Source: Anas platyrhynchos
Taxonomy: Eukaryota > Chordata > Aves > Anseriformes > Anatidae
Length of the DNA: 64,000 nt
Direction of reading: 5' to 3'
NCBI RefSeq assembly: GCF_047663525.1
Contig: NC_092590.1
Coordinates: forward strand, 15,272,001-15,336,000
Shown: positions 46,901-58,600 of the stretch, piece by piece
Numbering within the stretch: the first letter of the stretch is position 1
Layout of the letters: each line of letters begins with the position of its first letter
The notes under the pieces: model-generated
Told to the model about the DNA's origin: nothing
Databases searched by the model: none
The model's input: only the letters and a program-made list of their open reading frames with translations
Position numbers and translations under genes: made by a program

Positions 46901-49251
46901 TTTATTCATCTGATACAACCAGTCCCTTACAATTTCAGTTCACAGCTTCTGTTTTGAAGGGGCAAGACAGTCAGACATTGTCCGTACTGAGGAGCAGGGG
47001 GAAAGACAAAACCAGGCATCCTTTTGTCTGTGTATTTATCCCAGCAACATCCAATATTTTGACTTGTTGATCCAGCATAAACCTCCAGCTGAGCCATCCC
47101 CTGGAGGCCTGAGGCATGGCTTGGGCACTAGGGATTAGGAAGCTAGGGCTGGGAGGGTTTCTTACCTGTCGTGTGAATGTGTAGACAAGTGGCAAGAGAT
47201 TTTAAAGACAGGAAGTGAAATTTAAACCCTTGGTAACATCTTCAGCTCGGGCTGCCTGCTCTTCAGGGTGACATAACGACGAGGCAGCTGAGTTTGTGCA
47301 TCTCCTCGGGATAACTCGGGCAGTTGTTTGTGTTGTTGACGGTATCCTTGGTACCTTCTCAGCGCAGTTGCATAGCAATGCGCTTGCACATGAAGCACTC
47401 CGCTCCTCTGCTAACTGCTCCTCACTGCAGGGCTCCAGCAGCTCTCGGCACCACAGGACCGAGCACTGCCAGCACCAGTTACTGCTCCCTTCAGCTGTAA
47501 TTTCAAGGGGAAGTTATGAAAGCCTCGGGGGAGGCTCAGCAGCGATACTACACCAGGAAGTAAAACTAAACACAGAAGCACAATCCAAGCCGTCACATTT
47601 TACATTTTAAGAGGGAGAATGGAAAAAAACAAAGATGTGGCAACGTGCAGAAAGTGTGAGGAAACGAAGGGAGATTACAGGCAGCCCCTAGCCCAGATTG
47701 CAGCAAGAGCCACGGGCAGCCCTGAGGGGCTGTGAGGCACCTTCCTGCCCCACCCCAAGGGCTGAGGGGATGGACATGGGGATGGCCACTGGTGGAGCAG
47801 CCTTGAAGGGAGGCAGATAGCTCATCCACACCTATCTGCCCACCAAGCTGCCCTTCTTCTGGAGCCTGTGAGGGAGCCTCCACAGCCCCTCTGCCCTCAG
47901 CAGCCTTCCCTTCGCTCCTGTCTTGCCTCCACACCACCAGGAGGCCTCGGAGGTGTGTGGCCATCTGCTTCATCGTGCTGCCTCGCTGTGGGGTCTTCAG
48001 CCCAGCTCTCGTTGGCTTCCCTCTGCCTCGAGCTCAGGGAAAATCCCGCTGCCTGCAGAAGCTTGAGCCCTGCTGGCAGGGGACTGTTTGCACAGAGACA
48101 GGCCAGCCGAGCACCCATCCCTTACAGAATTGCAAAAAGAACAATTTTAAAGGTAGCTGTCCAAGAAAAGCCATGAAGGTCTGCTGTGCCATTCCTTGTT
48201 GAAGTAAATGAAACCCAGACCAGTCATTAAGAGTAAAATTTTCTGATTTATGCATCTGTTACAAAGGACAAAACTAGAAAAAACTTGTACAATACATTTG
48301 GTTATAAAACGTGTCTTTTGCAGTACTGCCTGGAACCTGAATCACTTGTTTGGAGTGTAATTACAAGGACACTGACACTGAGAAAGTAACGCTCCTTTCC
48401 AACTCATCTTCCTTATCTGCTGTGCTAACAGAAATCACTTCCCAAAAGCAATGAATTTTTCACCCATGACACTGCTTGCTCAAGCACAATCTGGACTAAA
48501 CCAAAATAAGTCACTCAAACTGATGGATTCCCCCAACCTCTGATGCCAACCTAACTTAAATGCTTTCAATCACGACCTTAAATTGCACTGTTTTGTGGTT
48601 TTTTTTTTCCCCCGTAAGCAAAGAAAATTTTAATGTCTTATTGCTTTAATTTTCTCGTCTTTCTTATCCACTAAAGAAGCTGTAAACAAGCCCAATTTCC
48701 AGAAATTACCAATTTGTCACTCCCCTAAAAGGCAGCTCCTATAGAGCAAAAACAGAGATTGTCACTGTCAAAAATGCAGTTCTGTCACAGGATTTTACAT
48801 TTCTGGCACTCTCAAGAGGTGGTCTCATTTTTAACAGAACAACTCGACTAACAGAGTTGCTGTAAAATCCATTACCTATGAAGTAAACATAATTCAATTT
48901 AAACCTGAGACTTCAGGCTAGGTTAAATTCACTGAATACAACTTTGGTTCATTAAAGCCGACGGTTAATTCCAACCTGGCAAGCGGCCGTCTCAGCCTAA
49001 GCTATACATACCCCTAACTCTGCTGTCTGAGAGTTTCACTTTCCCCTACAAATAGGCTACAAATACATTATTTTCCAAAGGTATTTTAAAAACACTATGA
49101 AATAGATTTTCTTACCAACTAGATATCGTTTTCAGAGGAATTCCACACCCACAAGGAAAAGGTACTTCTACATTTCAGCTGCCACGTGGCAAACCGACCA
49201 CGTACTAACACCTCATCTTCCACAACTGCAAGAATTGTGTTGAAGGAAAAG
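46901..49251. other. Region between the CR1 copy and the ARL9 stop codon
   Basis: 48.2-49.25 kb is AT-rich and lies directly after the ARL9 stop, so it is probably ARL9 3' UTR; candidate minus-strand signals are two ATTAAA at 48628-48633 and 48645-48650. 47.3-48.1 kb is more GC-rich and could hold the THEGL 5' end. No exon is certain. Confidence 0.4.
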
Positions 49252-49431
49252 TCACTGCATTTCCAAAAACAGCTCTGCTATCAGCTCCTTGGCATCCTTC
49301 ATGCTGGAGGAGATCTCTGAGCCATCCTCTGCCACGTGGGTACCGATCAAGAACATCTTCCTCTTGTCCCCGATATCAGACAGTGCCAGAGCATCGTGGA
49401 TATCTGTGATGCAGTATGCACCTTCGAGGTC
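49252..49431 (-). CDS. ARL9: ARL9 coding exon 3
   Basis: Follows TTTGTGTGTCAG on the minus strand. Encodes the C-terminal helix region from DLEGAYCITDIHDALALS to LFLEMQ and TGA, completing the G domain. Confidence 0.96.
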   Translation of the reverse strand, partial: DLEGAYCITDIHDALALSDIGDKRKMFLIGTHVAEDGSEISSSMKDAKELIAELFLEMQ

Positions 49432-52400
49432 CTGACACACAAAACCAAAAACAAGCCTGTTAGTTGCAAGAGGTGGCGGCACCAGTCCTGCTCTGAGCCT
49501 TTCCTCAGGGAGGGGAAGGGTCTCAGAATATCTGGGGGCACTGCTCTTCTATGTACCCTTACGTGATCGTGTTCCCATGCCCTAAAATGCTTTGGAACCA
49601 AGATGTTTATCCTTAACCTGACTTCTTCCCGAAGAAATAAGGGTACAGCTCTGCTCCCAGTTATTTCAGTGTTTCCAATAATAATGTATGACTAGCTGTA
49701 CAAGCTAGAAAAAAAGTATTGCTGGTCCAAGACCCCAAGCACCCCACATAAAGTTACAAGAACAGGGCAAATACACAACAGTCATTCCCTCATTACCTTC
49801 CCAGCCCCCAGCACTTCTGTCTCAGGGACCTAGAGAATCAGCAGTAGCATTTGTGTTTGATGAAGCCAAGACTGATGAGACTAATACAAAGGACTGCTAG
49901 CAACACATCTAAGTTAACAGATATTTGGGTGGTAACAATGTAGAACAAACCAAGCACATGGCTCCAAAAAAAAATTAATAATAAAAAATCTGCACTTAAA
50001 GACTTTCAGCTGTTCTGTCATCTACTACAGGTATCAGTCATTGACACTTTCACAGAAATCAGAAGAAAACATTGCCTTGTGAAGAAAGCTCCTCTTCTCT
50101 TACGCTTCAGCAAGCAACCACAGGAGCAACTAAACAGACGATGTGAAAGCAAACAATTGTGCTTTGCTACGTGGGGGCTGCTAGGTAAAGAGGTACCCAG
50201 GGACAGCTATTCAGAAGAGAAACCTAATTCCAGGTTCAACTGCGGTCTCCCTTGCTGCTCTCAAGCCTTGCAGCTCTGCAGCAGTTTTCACCATTATTTC
50301 CACCCACAGCTTGTTTTGCACCATCTCTGAGTGCAGGACCTTCATCTTACAGGTCCAAAACTCAACGCCAGATTAATTTCCTTTGCTGTCAGCTGGTGCC
50401 TCAGAAAACTCCCCAGCGTGTGGCCTTCTTTGAAAAGCTTTATTAGCTGTTTTCAGAGCTGCTGCCAGCCCAAGCTCAAGTAAGGGCAGGGAACTCCTAC
50501 CTGCTTGTGGGCCAGAACCACCACGGGCAGGGTGGAGTTGTTCTCGACCAGTTGATGAAGCAGCTGTTTCGCCACAGGCAGCCGAGCATGATCAGCTGAG
50601 TCCACGACGTAGATCAGCAGCAGCACTTGGGGCAGGTACATCTTCCAGTATGAACGCAGAGATTCACTGCCCCCAACTGGAAGAGAACACAGCAACACAA
50701 GATTCACCAAATAATCCAAGCAGCACAGCTCCCAGAGGTCCAGACAGCAGGCTCTGGGTTGAAAACCCAAGGAATTTGGGTTACTGTACACGAGCACAGA
50801 AATAGCTTTATTTTCCCCAGTCAGGGGAAAAGGCAGGCTTGAGTGTGCTCAGAAAGAAATAAAAATCTTTCTATTGCAAGCTCTTGAGGTTTGTTTTTTT
50901 GTTGTTTGTTTGTTTGTTTTTGTTTTGTTTTTAAATGGTTGCTTTCTGCAACATGGGTCTTGTTCTCGAGCCAGAAGGGACAGCGGAAAAAGGTTCAGTA
51001 TCCAGAAGGACAACGTGAGAATGTCCCCGTTTCACAGGGATGCCCTTCAGACAAAGGATAGCATCTTCAGACAAAGCAGGCCTACAATTTCCTAGAGAGA
51101 AATTTAATTCTGGCATGGGGAGGGCTCTCATCAGATTTGCATTACACTAGGGACTAAATCAAGAACTCGCACACAGCTTTCGTATTGTCAAAGCACCAGA
51201 AGTGTTTAGGAAGAGATAAAAATCAAGTTCCAACAGACTCTTTGAGCTGTCCTTACGCGATGGGATAAATCTTTGCACAGGATACAATTCTACCCAGACT
51301 CTGTTGGCTATGGAAGAAAGATATTCACCTTCAAAACCAGGGCTTTTAACAGTTCTGTGGTGAAGCCGCGTGCCTGAGATTGCTGTTCCCATCTGAGAAC
51401 ATTGGTGGTGCTGAGTTTAAGAGAAGCAGAAATAGCTTACAGTATATTAAGCACTTCAGGGAGGCGACAGGATGAGAGGCAACAGGCACAAACTGAAGCA
51501 TGGGAAATTCCATGGAATATGAGAGGGCACTTCTTTACTGGGAGAGTGACAGAGCCCTGGGACAGGCTGCCGGGAGGTTGTGCAGTCTCCTTCTCTGGAG
51601 ATATCCAAAACCCACCTGGATGCCATCCTGCACACTGTGCTCTAGGTGATCCTGCTTGGCAGGGGGTTGGACCAGGTGATCTCCAGAGGTCCCTTCCCAC
51701 CTCAACCATTCTGTGATTCTGTATATTTTCAGCTCTCCAGGTCTATCACTTCTAGGCAATCAAGGGCAGGGAGGGGGGGTGTGCGTGAAGGTACTTTGCA
51801 GAACACTTGGCTCAAGAGACAGGGGTGACTTGACTCCAACTGCAGCAAGTTCCCGAAGCAATATATTTAGTTTCCCTGTAATAGTTTATTGTCTTATTTA
51901 GGAACTCTTTTCAAAACTGACTTGCTAGCCAGCCTATCAAATTCACTGCCCTTAGTAAATCTGTTGTTTCTGAGCAATTTTGCCTTAAGTCAAAATTATT
52001 TACCAGTTTCAAGAACACACAAAGTGAAGCAACGTTTCCCTCCTAGGGTGTTTGTGCCTCATCTTCAAGAGCCCCAGTGCAGCTCTGCCTGCAGATGCAA
52101 GTCCGCCACTGGGGGAAGGAGCCAACAGACTGTAACTGACCTTACACTTGGGGCAGATAGCTCTGACTCTGTACTGGGATGTTCTCTATACTCATCGCTA
52201 TTCTTTTTGTTCAGTGCATTCATACATAGCATAAACCAGGGGTCTGCAACCTCATAGTGAACATTTTTTCTTTCCCAAACCAGTAGCAGCAAGTCAGCAG
52301 AAGCCAGGAGCTCCTTGAAGAGGCAAGATTCCACCTACTTATTTACATGATGGTACAAAAAAAGTGATTTTTTTCTATCTGTCCAGGCTGGCAAAATAAA

Positions 52401-53652
52401 ACCCCTACTGTCTGAAGATCATAATGAGCTACACGTTCATAGTGCAGGCTGCTAACCTCTGGTCTAAGCAATGGTACAGACTGGGTAAGTAACAGATCAG
52501 AGAGCCATGCATGGATTTACCTGGCTGAAATTGGCTTGAGACATTTCATCTCCCATGGGTCAGATCGTAGCCAACACATCTCAGTCACTACCAACCTGAA
52601 CCAGAGAGGGAAGGCTGACTCGGAAACAACCATCCTGCACTGCACTGGGCCCAAGCAACCTGCAGGCAGCAGCAGAAATCCTGTGGGTTTCTCTAGCTCA
52701 GAGACCACCTCACTCCCAGCAAAGCCAGTGGGAAATACAAGTGTCAAATACCAACCAGGAGGGGGACACAGACTCTAAGCATCTCTGAAGAGGTGTTTTC
52801 CCTAGCATGGTGCAGAGACTTCCATGGTAGGAGTGGGAACGACGCTCTGTCTTAGAGGCTTCATCCTCACATCCTGAATACCGTCTGCCTGGTAACAGCA
52901 CAGCTGCTTTGTGCTTGCTGACAAAGGTACTGAGGCGTCCCTGGGCTAGCCGCCAGCTCTGCCAGTCAAGCCCTGGCACAGCACAGGAAGAACTAAATGG
53001 CAGCCTCTGTCCCTGCAGAAAGCTGGCACCGGTGAGGTTAGGGTGTCAGCCTCTCGATACCAGGCACTGACCTGACTCCAGGGTCCCTTAGATACGTTTT
53101 TGAAGAAAAAGCAGGAAGAAGAGCTCTGTGTGTTCTCCTCTTTCACCTTATTCACCTCTTCTACGCTTGCCCTGAGCACCGAGCAGGGTGGGAAAGCAGG
53201 ATCTCCACAGGGCAAACAACCACGGCTCTGCGTTAGCGGAGCAGGCACGAGGAGCTACGAGGCTTTAAAACACAAGCACGCAGGACAGGAGCTCGTAGGC
53301 AGTAAAATCAACCTCACTCACTCTCCAGGAACTCCATCTGCGACTCCTCGGTGGCGATGCAGACGGCGTTGAAGCCCTCGGTGGGCGCCAGGCTGCGCTT
53401 CACCTGGTTCGTGGCCAGCGCCTGCAGCAGGCTGCTCTTCCCCGCGCCATCCAGCCCCAGCACCAGGATCTGCCTGCCCTGCCGCTTCCCCTGCGGGGCG
53501 ACACCGATGGAAGGGACGGGACCAAGCCTCGGTGCGGGGGGCTCCCCCCGCCCTGCCCCCCGGCCCCTCAGGCGGGCCCACGCCCAGGCCGCCAGGGCCG
53601 CGCCGCCCGCCATGGCCAGGGCGGCCCCGCAGAGCCGCAGGCGGCTGCCCAT
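49252..53652 (-). CDS. ARL9: ARL9, ADP-ribosylation factor-like GTPase 9 (3 coding exons)
   Basis: Coding exons 53322-53652, 50501-50676 and 49252-49431 join in phases 1 and 0 to a 228-residue protein. Residues about 3-28 form a hydrophobic Ala-rich N-terminus with basic residues after it, a possible membrane anchor. The G domain starts near residue 63: P-loop GLDGAGKSS, switch I PTEGFNAV, switch II region EIGGSESLRSYW in place of the usual DxGGQ, and G4 motif AHKQD in place of NKxD. So the catalytic Gln position is Ser and the guanine-contacting Asn is His. Human ARL9 also has a non-standard switch II but keeps NKQD, as far as I recall. The start ATG has a strong context (G at -3, G at +4). 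Likely a GTP-binding protein of unclear activity. Confidence 0.95.
49432..50500 (-). other. ARL9: ARL9 intron 2
   Basis: GT-AG intron of about 1.07 kb. Nothing else recognised in it. Confidence 0.9.
50501..50676 (-). CDS. ARL9: ARL9 coding exon 2
   Basis: Between the acceptor GTTCTCTTCCAG and the donor GTAGGA. Encodes switch II to the G4 motif: GGSESLRSYWKMYLPQ, the LLLIYVVDSADH strand, and VVVLAHKQ. The His of AHKQ is encoded by CAC. Confidence 0.96.
50888..50932. repeat. (GTTT)n microsatellite
   Basis: T-rich tract with GTTT units inside ARL9 intron 1. Confidence 0.88.
51460..51725 (+). mobile_element. CR1 LINE 3' fragment, plus orientation
   Basis: Contains typical CR1 3' sequence (GGTTGGACCAGGTGATCTCC, AGAGGTCCCTTCCCACCTC) and ends in the diagnostic direct repeat ATTCTGTGATTCTGTA. 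About 265 bp of the 3' end survives, with small deletions. Confidence 0.93.
52237..52461. mobile_element. Short non-autonomous hAT-like element (MITE)
   Basis: About 225 bp with imperfect terminal inverted repeats: left end CAGGGGTCTGCAACCT, right end on the minus strand CAGAGGTTAGCAGCCT, both continuing into a similar ...TGAAC stretch. The 8-bp flanks GCATAAAC and GTCTAAGC look like a decayed 8-bp target duplication, as for hAT elements. No transposase remains. Confidence 0.6.
53322..53652 (-). CDS. ARL9: ARL9 coding exon 1
   Basis: 331 nt, CpG-rich, ending in phase 1 before GTGAGTGAG. Encodes the hydrophobic N-terminus, a basic Pro/Gly-rich linker, the P-loop and switch I. The frame is open further upstream to about 53757, but this ATG is the first with strong context. 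Gly at position 2 could in principle be myristoylated. Confidence 0.9.
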
Positions 53653-53770
53653 GGCCGGCCCGGCTGTGGCGGGGAGGCGGCTCCCCCTGCAGGCTCCCCC
53701 TTTTCGGCTTCCCCTGCGCATGCTTCCACCCACAGGACGAGGTTTAAATCCCTTCAAGCGCAGGCTTTCC
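53330..53770. promoter_or_regulatory. ARL9: CpG island over ARL9 exon 1
   Basis: Dense CpG and high GC content cover the whole first coding exon and about 100 bp upstream. It includes TGCGCATGC at 53715-53723, close to an NRF-1 site. No TATA box is visible in the minus direction. Confidence 0.6.
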
Positions 53771-55382
53771 CTGTCAGGCGGTGTCTACGCCTGGTGAAAT
53801 GGTTTTGCAGCGCGAGTTGCTAGAGGTGGGTGAGGGTGCTGGGAGAGCTGCTGCACCTCTTCCACCTCACCCACAGCCTCCTTTCAAAATGGGCCATGTT
53901 TCTCCAGCACAACCATCACAAACGCTTTGTTTTCGCTATTTTTCACTGCGCCGTGCCCCCCACTAACGCAGCAGAAGAGGGGACGCCAGGTCAGCTGCCA
54001 CACACTTTGCCATCTTAACGTCGTGCTCTCCCCCCTCAGCTTATCTTCTGTGTAATCCAGTCCGTCTGTTGTTTTTCAAGACCATCTGCGCCTGTGGTCA
54101 GTGACCAACTAGGACAAAACACCGAGGACATTGCTTGCGGAGATGCTGTCAGATAAATCTGACAAATACTTTGACTGGCACATGCAGGAGTAGCATAAAG
54201 CTAACGTTTCAACACACCGTTGGTTGTTCCACAGCTCTGGAAGTTAAGCAACGTGGACAGATTTCTTTTTACAGGCTGCATTTGGGTTTTATGGTAACAG
54301 CCAGTTCCCTCCATACTTACAGTCTGAATCCACAGATACCACAGCCAGGCCAGAGTTTCCTTCCCCATTTGACTGCTCTGTGCTTAGCTATTGATAAAAA
54401 AATGACTGCTCTTAAATGTTTAGTTTCTTTACACAGTCGTCCAGAACTACCTGGCATGCATACAGCATACAACCCAAAACACAAGGTTAAATATTTTGAA
54501 AATCATTTTTTTCCTTTTCTTATCATAACTCCAGGAAAGTCTTTGCTGTAGTATGAAGCCCTGACCCATGCCACCAGCACCATTTTACCCAGGCTGCAGG
54601 GCACTGTGTGACAAGGATGGCTGGGGAAGGGTACAAGAGCAGAGGAAGTTAGATTTGCAGTCATGAAAGGGGAAACATAAAAATCAACCTGCAGAGAGGG
54701 CTGTTAGAGCTTGATGAAGAAAAGGGGACTTTCCTAACCCTCACTGGGGGATGCAGTTAAACATTAAGCCCAACAATCCAGCTTCTAACTTGCAGTTGTT
54801 GACAGCGGTGGAGAGAAGAGATGCAAGGCATCATTACTCCAACTTTCAAGGGAGCTTGCTACTCTCAAAAACAGGCCTTCGTAAATCCAGTGTGCTGTCC
54901 CAGCAAGTAATTTCTGCTACCAACTAAAAGAGGAGTTGGAGCAGGAGCTGGGAAGCATGCAGCTCCTGGGGCTGCACATATGGAACAGCTCTCACTCCAG
55001 AAATAAGCTACAAGCTCTGTGTGTATTTACAGTTAAGAATGCAGTTCCCCAGAGGCACAAGACGGAACCAAATAAGGCCATGGTCCTTTTCACCCACCCT
55101 TGTTCCCTTGTGACAGTACTGCAGCCGCTCCCGCATGCAGCACCCCAGGCCTCCTGCTTGAGCGGGAGGCATAGCAGCCCCCCATACTCCGTGGGGCTCC
55201 TTATTCTGATTTGTGCTCCATACTAACACAGCTTTGGAGGAAGACGAGCCACAGTGGGAATTAATGTAAGGAAGACAACTCGGTGAGCAGACATTATCAC
55301 GGTGTCCATACCAGCCCATCTCCTCCCAGAGCACAGAGAGATTTGGATGCCACGAGTCGTTCACCGCCACTGGCTTTTGACC
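53771..55382. other. Intergenic spacer between ARL9 and SRP72
   Basis: About 1.6 kb between the ARL9 5' end and the SRP72 3' end. Both genes are on the minus strand. No gene or repeat recognised. Confidence 0.7.
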
Positions 55383-55388
55383 TTTATT
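55383..55388 (-). terminator. SRP72: Poly(A) signal of SRP72
   Basis: TTTATT on the plus strand (AATAAA on minus), about 50 nt after the stop codon, so the 3' UTR is very short in this form. Confidence 0.75.
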
Positions 55389-55437
55389 ATGCAACCAGCA
55401 TCACCTACTGAAGGAGGGAGGTTACACATCCTGCTTT

Positions 55438-55612
55438 TTACCATCCGCTTTTACCCCCTTTCTTCTTCTTCTGCTGTTGTTTCTTCTTGGTGGCTGGGGC
55501 ACCAGCAGGTTTTTGGTGCCTGGGAGGGATGACGTTACTCGCAGCCGATACAGCGGCAGCACTGCCGGGCCGAGGGGAGGTAGGTGGGCTGCTGGCAGTC
55601 CTGCTGGCATCC
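55438..55612 (-). CDS. SRP72: SRP72 exon 19 (last)
   Basis: Acceptor CTCTGTAG. Encodes the Ser/Pro-rich stretch SSPPTSPRPGSAA and the Lys/Gln-rich tail, then TAA. Confidence 0.97.
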
Positions 55613-58600
55613 CTACAGAGAAAAATACACCACATCGGTTCACAAACACCTGGGAGATATGGCACTGTAGCAACAGCTGGGCAGGAAGCTGAGAGCAAAA
55701 GATAGAGTAGCTTAGCTGTCATATAAAATAGCATTACAACACCACCATGGATGCGAGAGCACTCAAGCAAGGAGATTTTGCTCATCTTAAATGAGCTTCA
55801 GTGTACACAGGAGGGTTGATGGATGATGGGAACTTGTCTCAAAGGACAGGCAATCACCTTCTAACTGATGCTCATCAGACAGCAGAAATCCCAACAACAA
55901 AAGCACGGCTTTCAACTTCTGAATAGACAGTTGACACTCATGCAAATGCAAGAAAACCCTTTTAAGGCCCCCAGATATGCAGTTGCAGACCAACATCCTT
56001 TTTCTCCTTAATGACAAAGGCACCTTTGTGCCTGCTCTCTTTGCAAACACTGCTCAAACTAACAGTACCACAAAAGGCTTTTCATGCTTCCATTTGGAGA
56101 GACAGCTGTATAAAGAAGAGCTGTATCATCCCTGACTAGCAGTTCCCTATGTCGCTATTATTTTAAATGTACTTCCTTCTCCCAGATGCTAGTAAGTCAC
56201 CAGCTTGCTGTGAGGCCTCATACATAAAGGAAAACCCTGATTCCAGCTCAAATCAAGATCAAGTTAGAGGGATGTACGGTACTTTCCCAAATAATGGCTA
56301 GCAGTAACCAAAAGACAAAAGCAAATAGGTTGAGCGATGCCATGCAAAATTCATCTAGCCCTCAAAGCTAAGAAAAGCGTATAAAAACACTTCTGGGATT
56401 TTATTTGCACCTTGGCACCTTCGAGCATGCCTATCATATCATTTTGCTTCTCAGTCAATTATAGAGAACTTCTGGAAGGGCACCTGGTAGAAGGTTCAAG
56501 TGACAAAGTGCAGCTTCAGCTGTGCTACCCAGGGCCGGTGAGGTGACAGAGCCTCAGGAAAGCACAAAGCCACACTTCTGAGCCACCCAGGATTCATTCC
56601 CCACACCAAACCCAGCAGTGGGTACTTACAGTTCAGAGGAACCAGCTGTGGTTGAACCCTGAGTTCCTTTGCCAACCTGATCCTTCTTCTTCCCCTTCTT
56701 CCGTCCACGATAGTAGGAACGCTCTCGCATTGGCAGCCACCGCTCAGGGTCAGGAGTTACCTTGGGGTCGTAGTTCTTGGGCAGCTTTCCTGCAGAACAG
56801 CCAGTGCCAGGAAATGAGATGGGGGTCAACATGCTAGAGAGGTGTCAACAAGGGATACATGGGGGTTGTCAGCAGAGACAAATTACACAGACCCCAGCAA
56901 CCCACAACACAAGACACTGTAAATGTCCTGTCAGGGAGCTGCTCTCCCTTCTGTGGAGAAATGCCCCACACAGGATGAGCAATTGGTCATGAACACCTCA
57001 GTTCACGAGTCCCAGATCCCAAGGAGCTGAAGGTTAGCTACCAGAAGAAACAATCTGGCCAGCTCTCTGCGTCTGTGCCTTATTAACATCTAGGAAGTAC
57101 AACTTACCTTTCTTCTTCTTCTTCTTTTTCTTCACCTCCCCTTGCCTGAAAAGCAAGCAGGGAAACAGCCACTGTGACACAGCTTTTGTGAGAAATCAAC
57201 CAAAAGCTAGTTCTGGAAGAAGCTAAACCATTCCCATCTCTCTAAAAACTTGGTCTGCTGCTATCTGAAGCTCCTTGCAGTTACACAACAGGCTCCCCCT
57301 TCCACTAGGGCATCTGCTGCACCAATACCCCTACCACAGCAGGTGTGGCTCCTACACCATCCCAAAAAACGTCTGTGCCAGGGCCAAAGCAGCACGCTAC
57401 CCTTGCTCTTTCTGCTGGTTGTCTCCAGTGAGTTTCCCAGCTTTCTTCCGAACGTAGGTCGCTCCATGGGAGTTCTCCAGGGCATCAACATCTACCTTCA
57501 GCGACATAGTGTCTGAGGAAGGCAAATGTTTGCTGAGACTGCAAAGGAAGAGTTCAGGGATGCAAACCAGGAAAGCTAACACACAACTGGCAAGCAGCAA
57601 GCAAAGAAACTCCCACCTTTATTCAAGCACCAAAAGAAAACATCAGCTTAAACAAATTCAGCCTGATGGCAATACCAGGCAGACCTACAGGGCCAGCCCC
57701 AGCTCCCTGCCCAAGCTGGAGTGATCTGCTTAATTGCCCTCTGCCTCATTTTTCCCTTCTTTGAGGTGGGGGATAGAAGCAGCAACTTACTTTGAAAACT
57801 GTTCTAGATGGCAAAAGCTGTATGGGAACCTGACGTTTTGGGTCAGGGAGAGTTTAGCCATATTCTGTTGGGCACAGTCCTGCATTACTACCACAGGTCC
57901 AAGACTGCAGCAGAAAATATGGAGAAGCTCCTATTTTTATTCCTGATAGTCTTAAATTACCACATCTCAGAGAGGAGGCCAAAGACAAAAGGGTCTTGGA
58001 ATCTCACAGTAATCACACCAGTCAGAAAATAAAGTAGTTCCAGAAAACTTGGCCCGGATACCCAACTGGAGATGTTCCTTGCCTTTCTTCAGGTGAGAAC
58101 GGGTCCAAATTCCCCACACAACTGAAATCCAAAGAAGCAATGCCCAAATGCCTTGGCACTAAAAAGGATACACTTTAGCTTTTTCAGGGTCCACCAGGGA
58201 GTAGGCAGAGATGAGCTGTGCCAGCGTGTGCACATCTTTTGGGTTTTGCCTTTGGAGAAGAAAAAACAGAAGGCTCAAGTCATACACTCATCCCAAAACC
58301 TGTTGCATGCTACCCGAGCACGGATGCTACCTGTGGGGACAGGTTATGCCAGTCTGTGGTACCCTACAGAGCACACCACCAAACATCACTGATGCAGAGA
58401 GAGGAGCAGATATCACACTATCAAAAAGCAGGCAATGAAAGACAAAACCCCCTGAAGTTCCAGTTGCAAAGGCAAATTAACAGAACTCTCTCATATCCCA
58501 CCAAGTAGATAAAAAAATGAAAACTTAAGACATCCATGGTTTATGCAGCACTAGAAAAATGCACATGTCCCAGTCACCAAAGCAACCTGCACTGCATGTA

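Larger units (their letters stand above)
50677..53321 (-). other. ARL9: ARL9 intron 1
   Basis: GT-AG intron of about 2.6 kb with a GTTT microsatellite, a CR1 fragment and a short hAT-like element. Confidence 0.9.

Noticed and set aside
47166-47300. Consensus donor CACGACAG/GTAAG at about 47167 as a THEGL exon
   Set aside because: The only phase that could join to 44711 meets a stop codon upstream before any acceptor.
53314-53757. Upstream extension of the ARL9 frame to 53757
   Set aside because: The ATG at 53652 has the strong context and lies inside the CpG island; the extension is rich in Arg/Gly and looks like 5' UTR.
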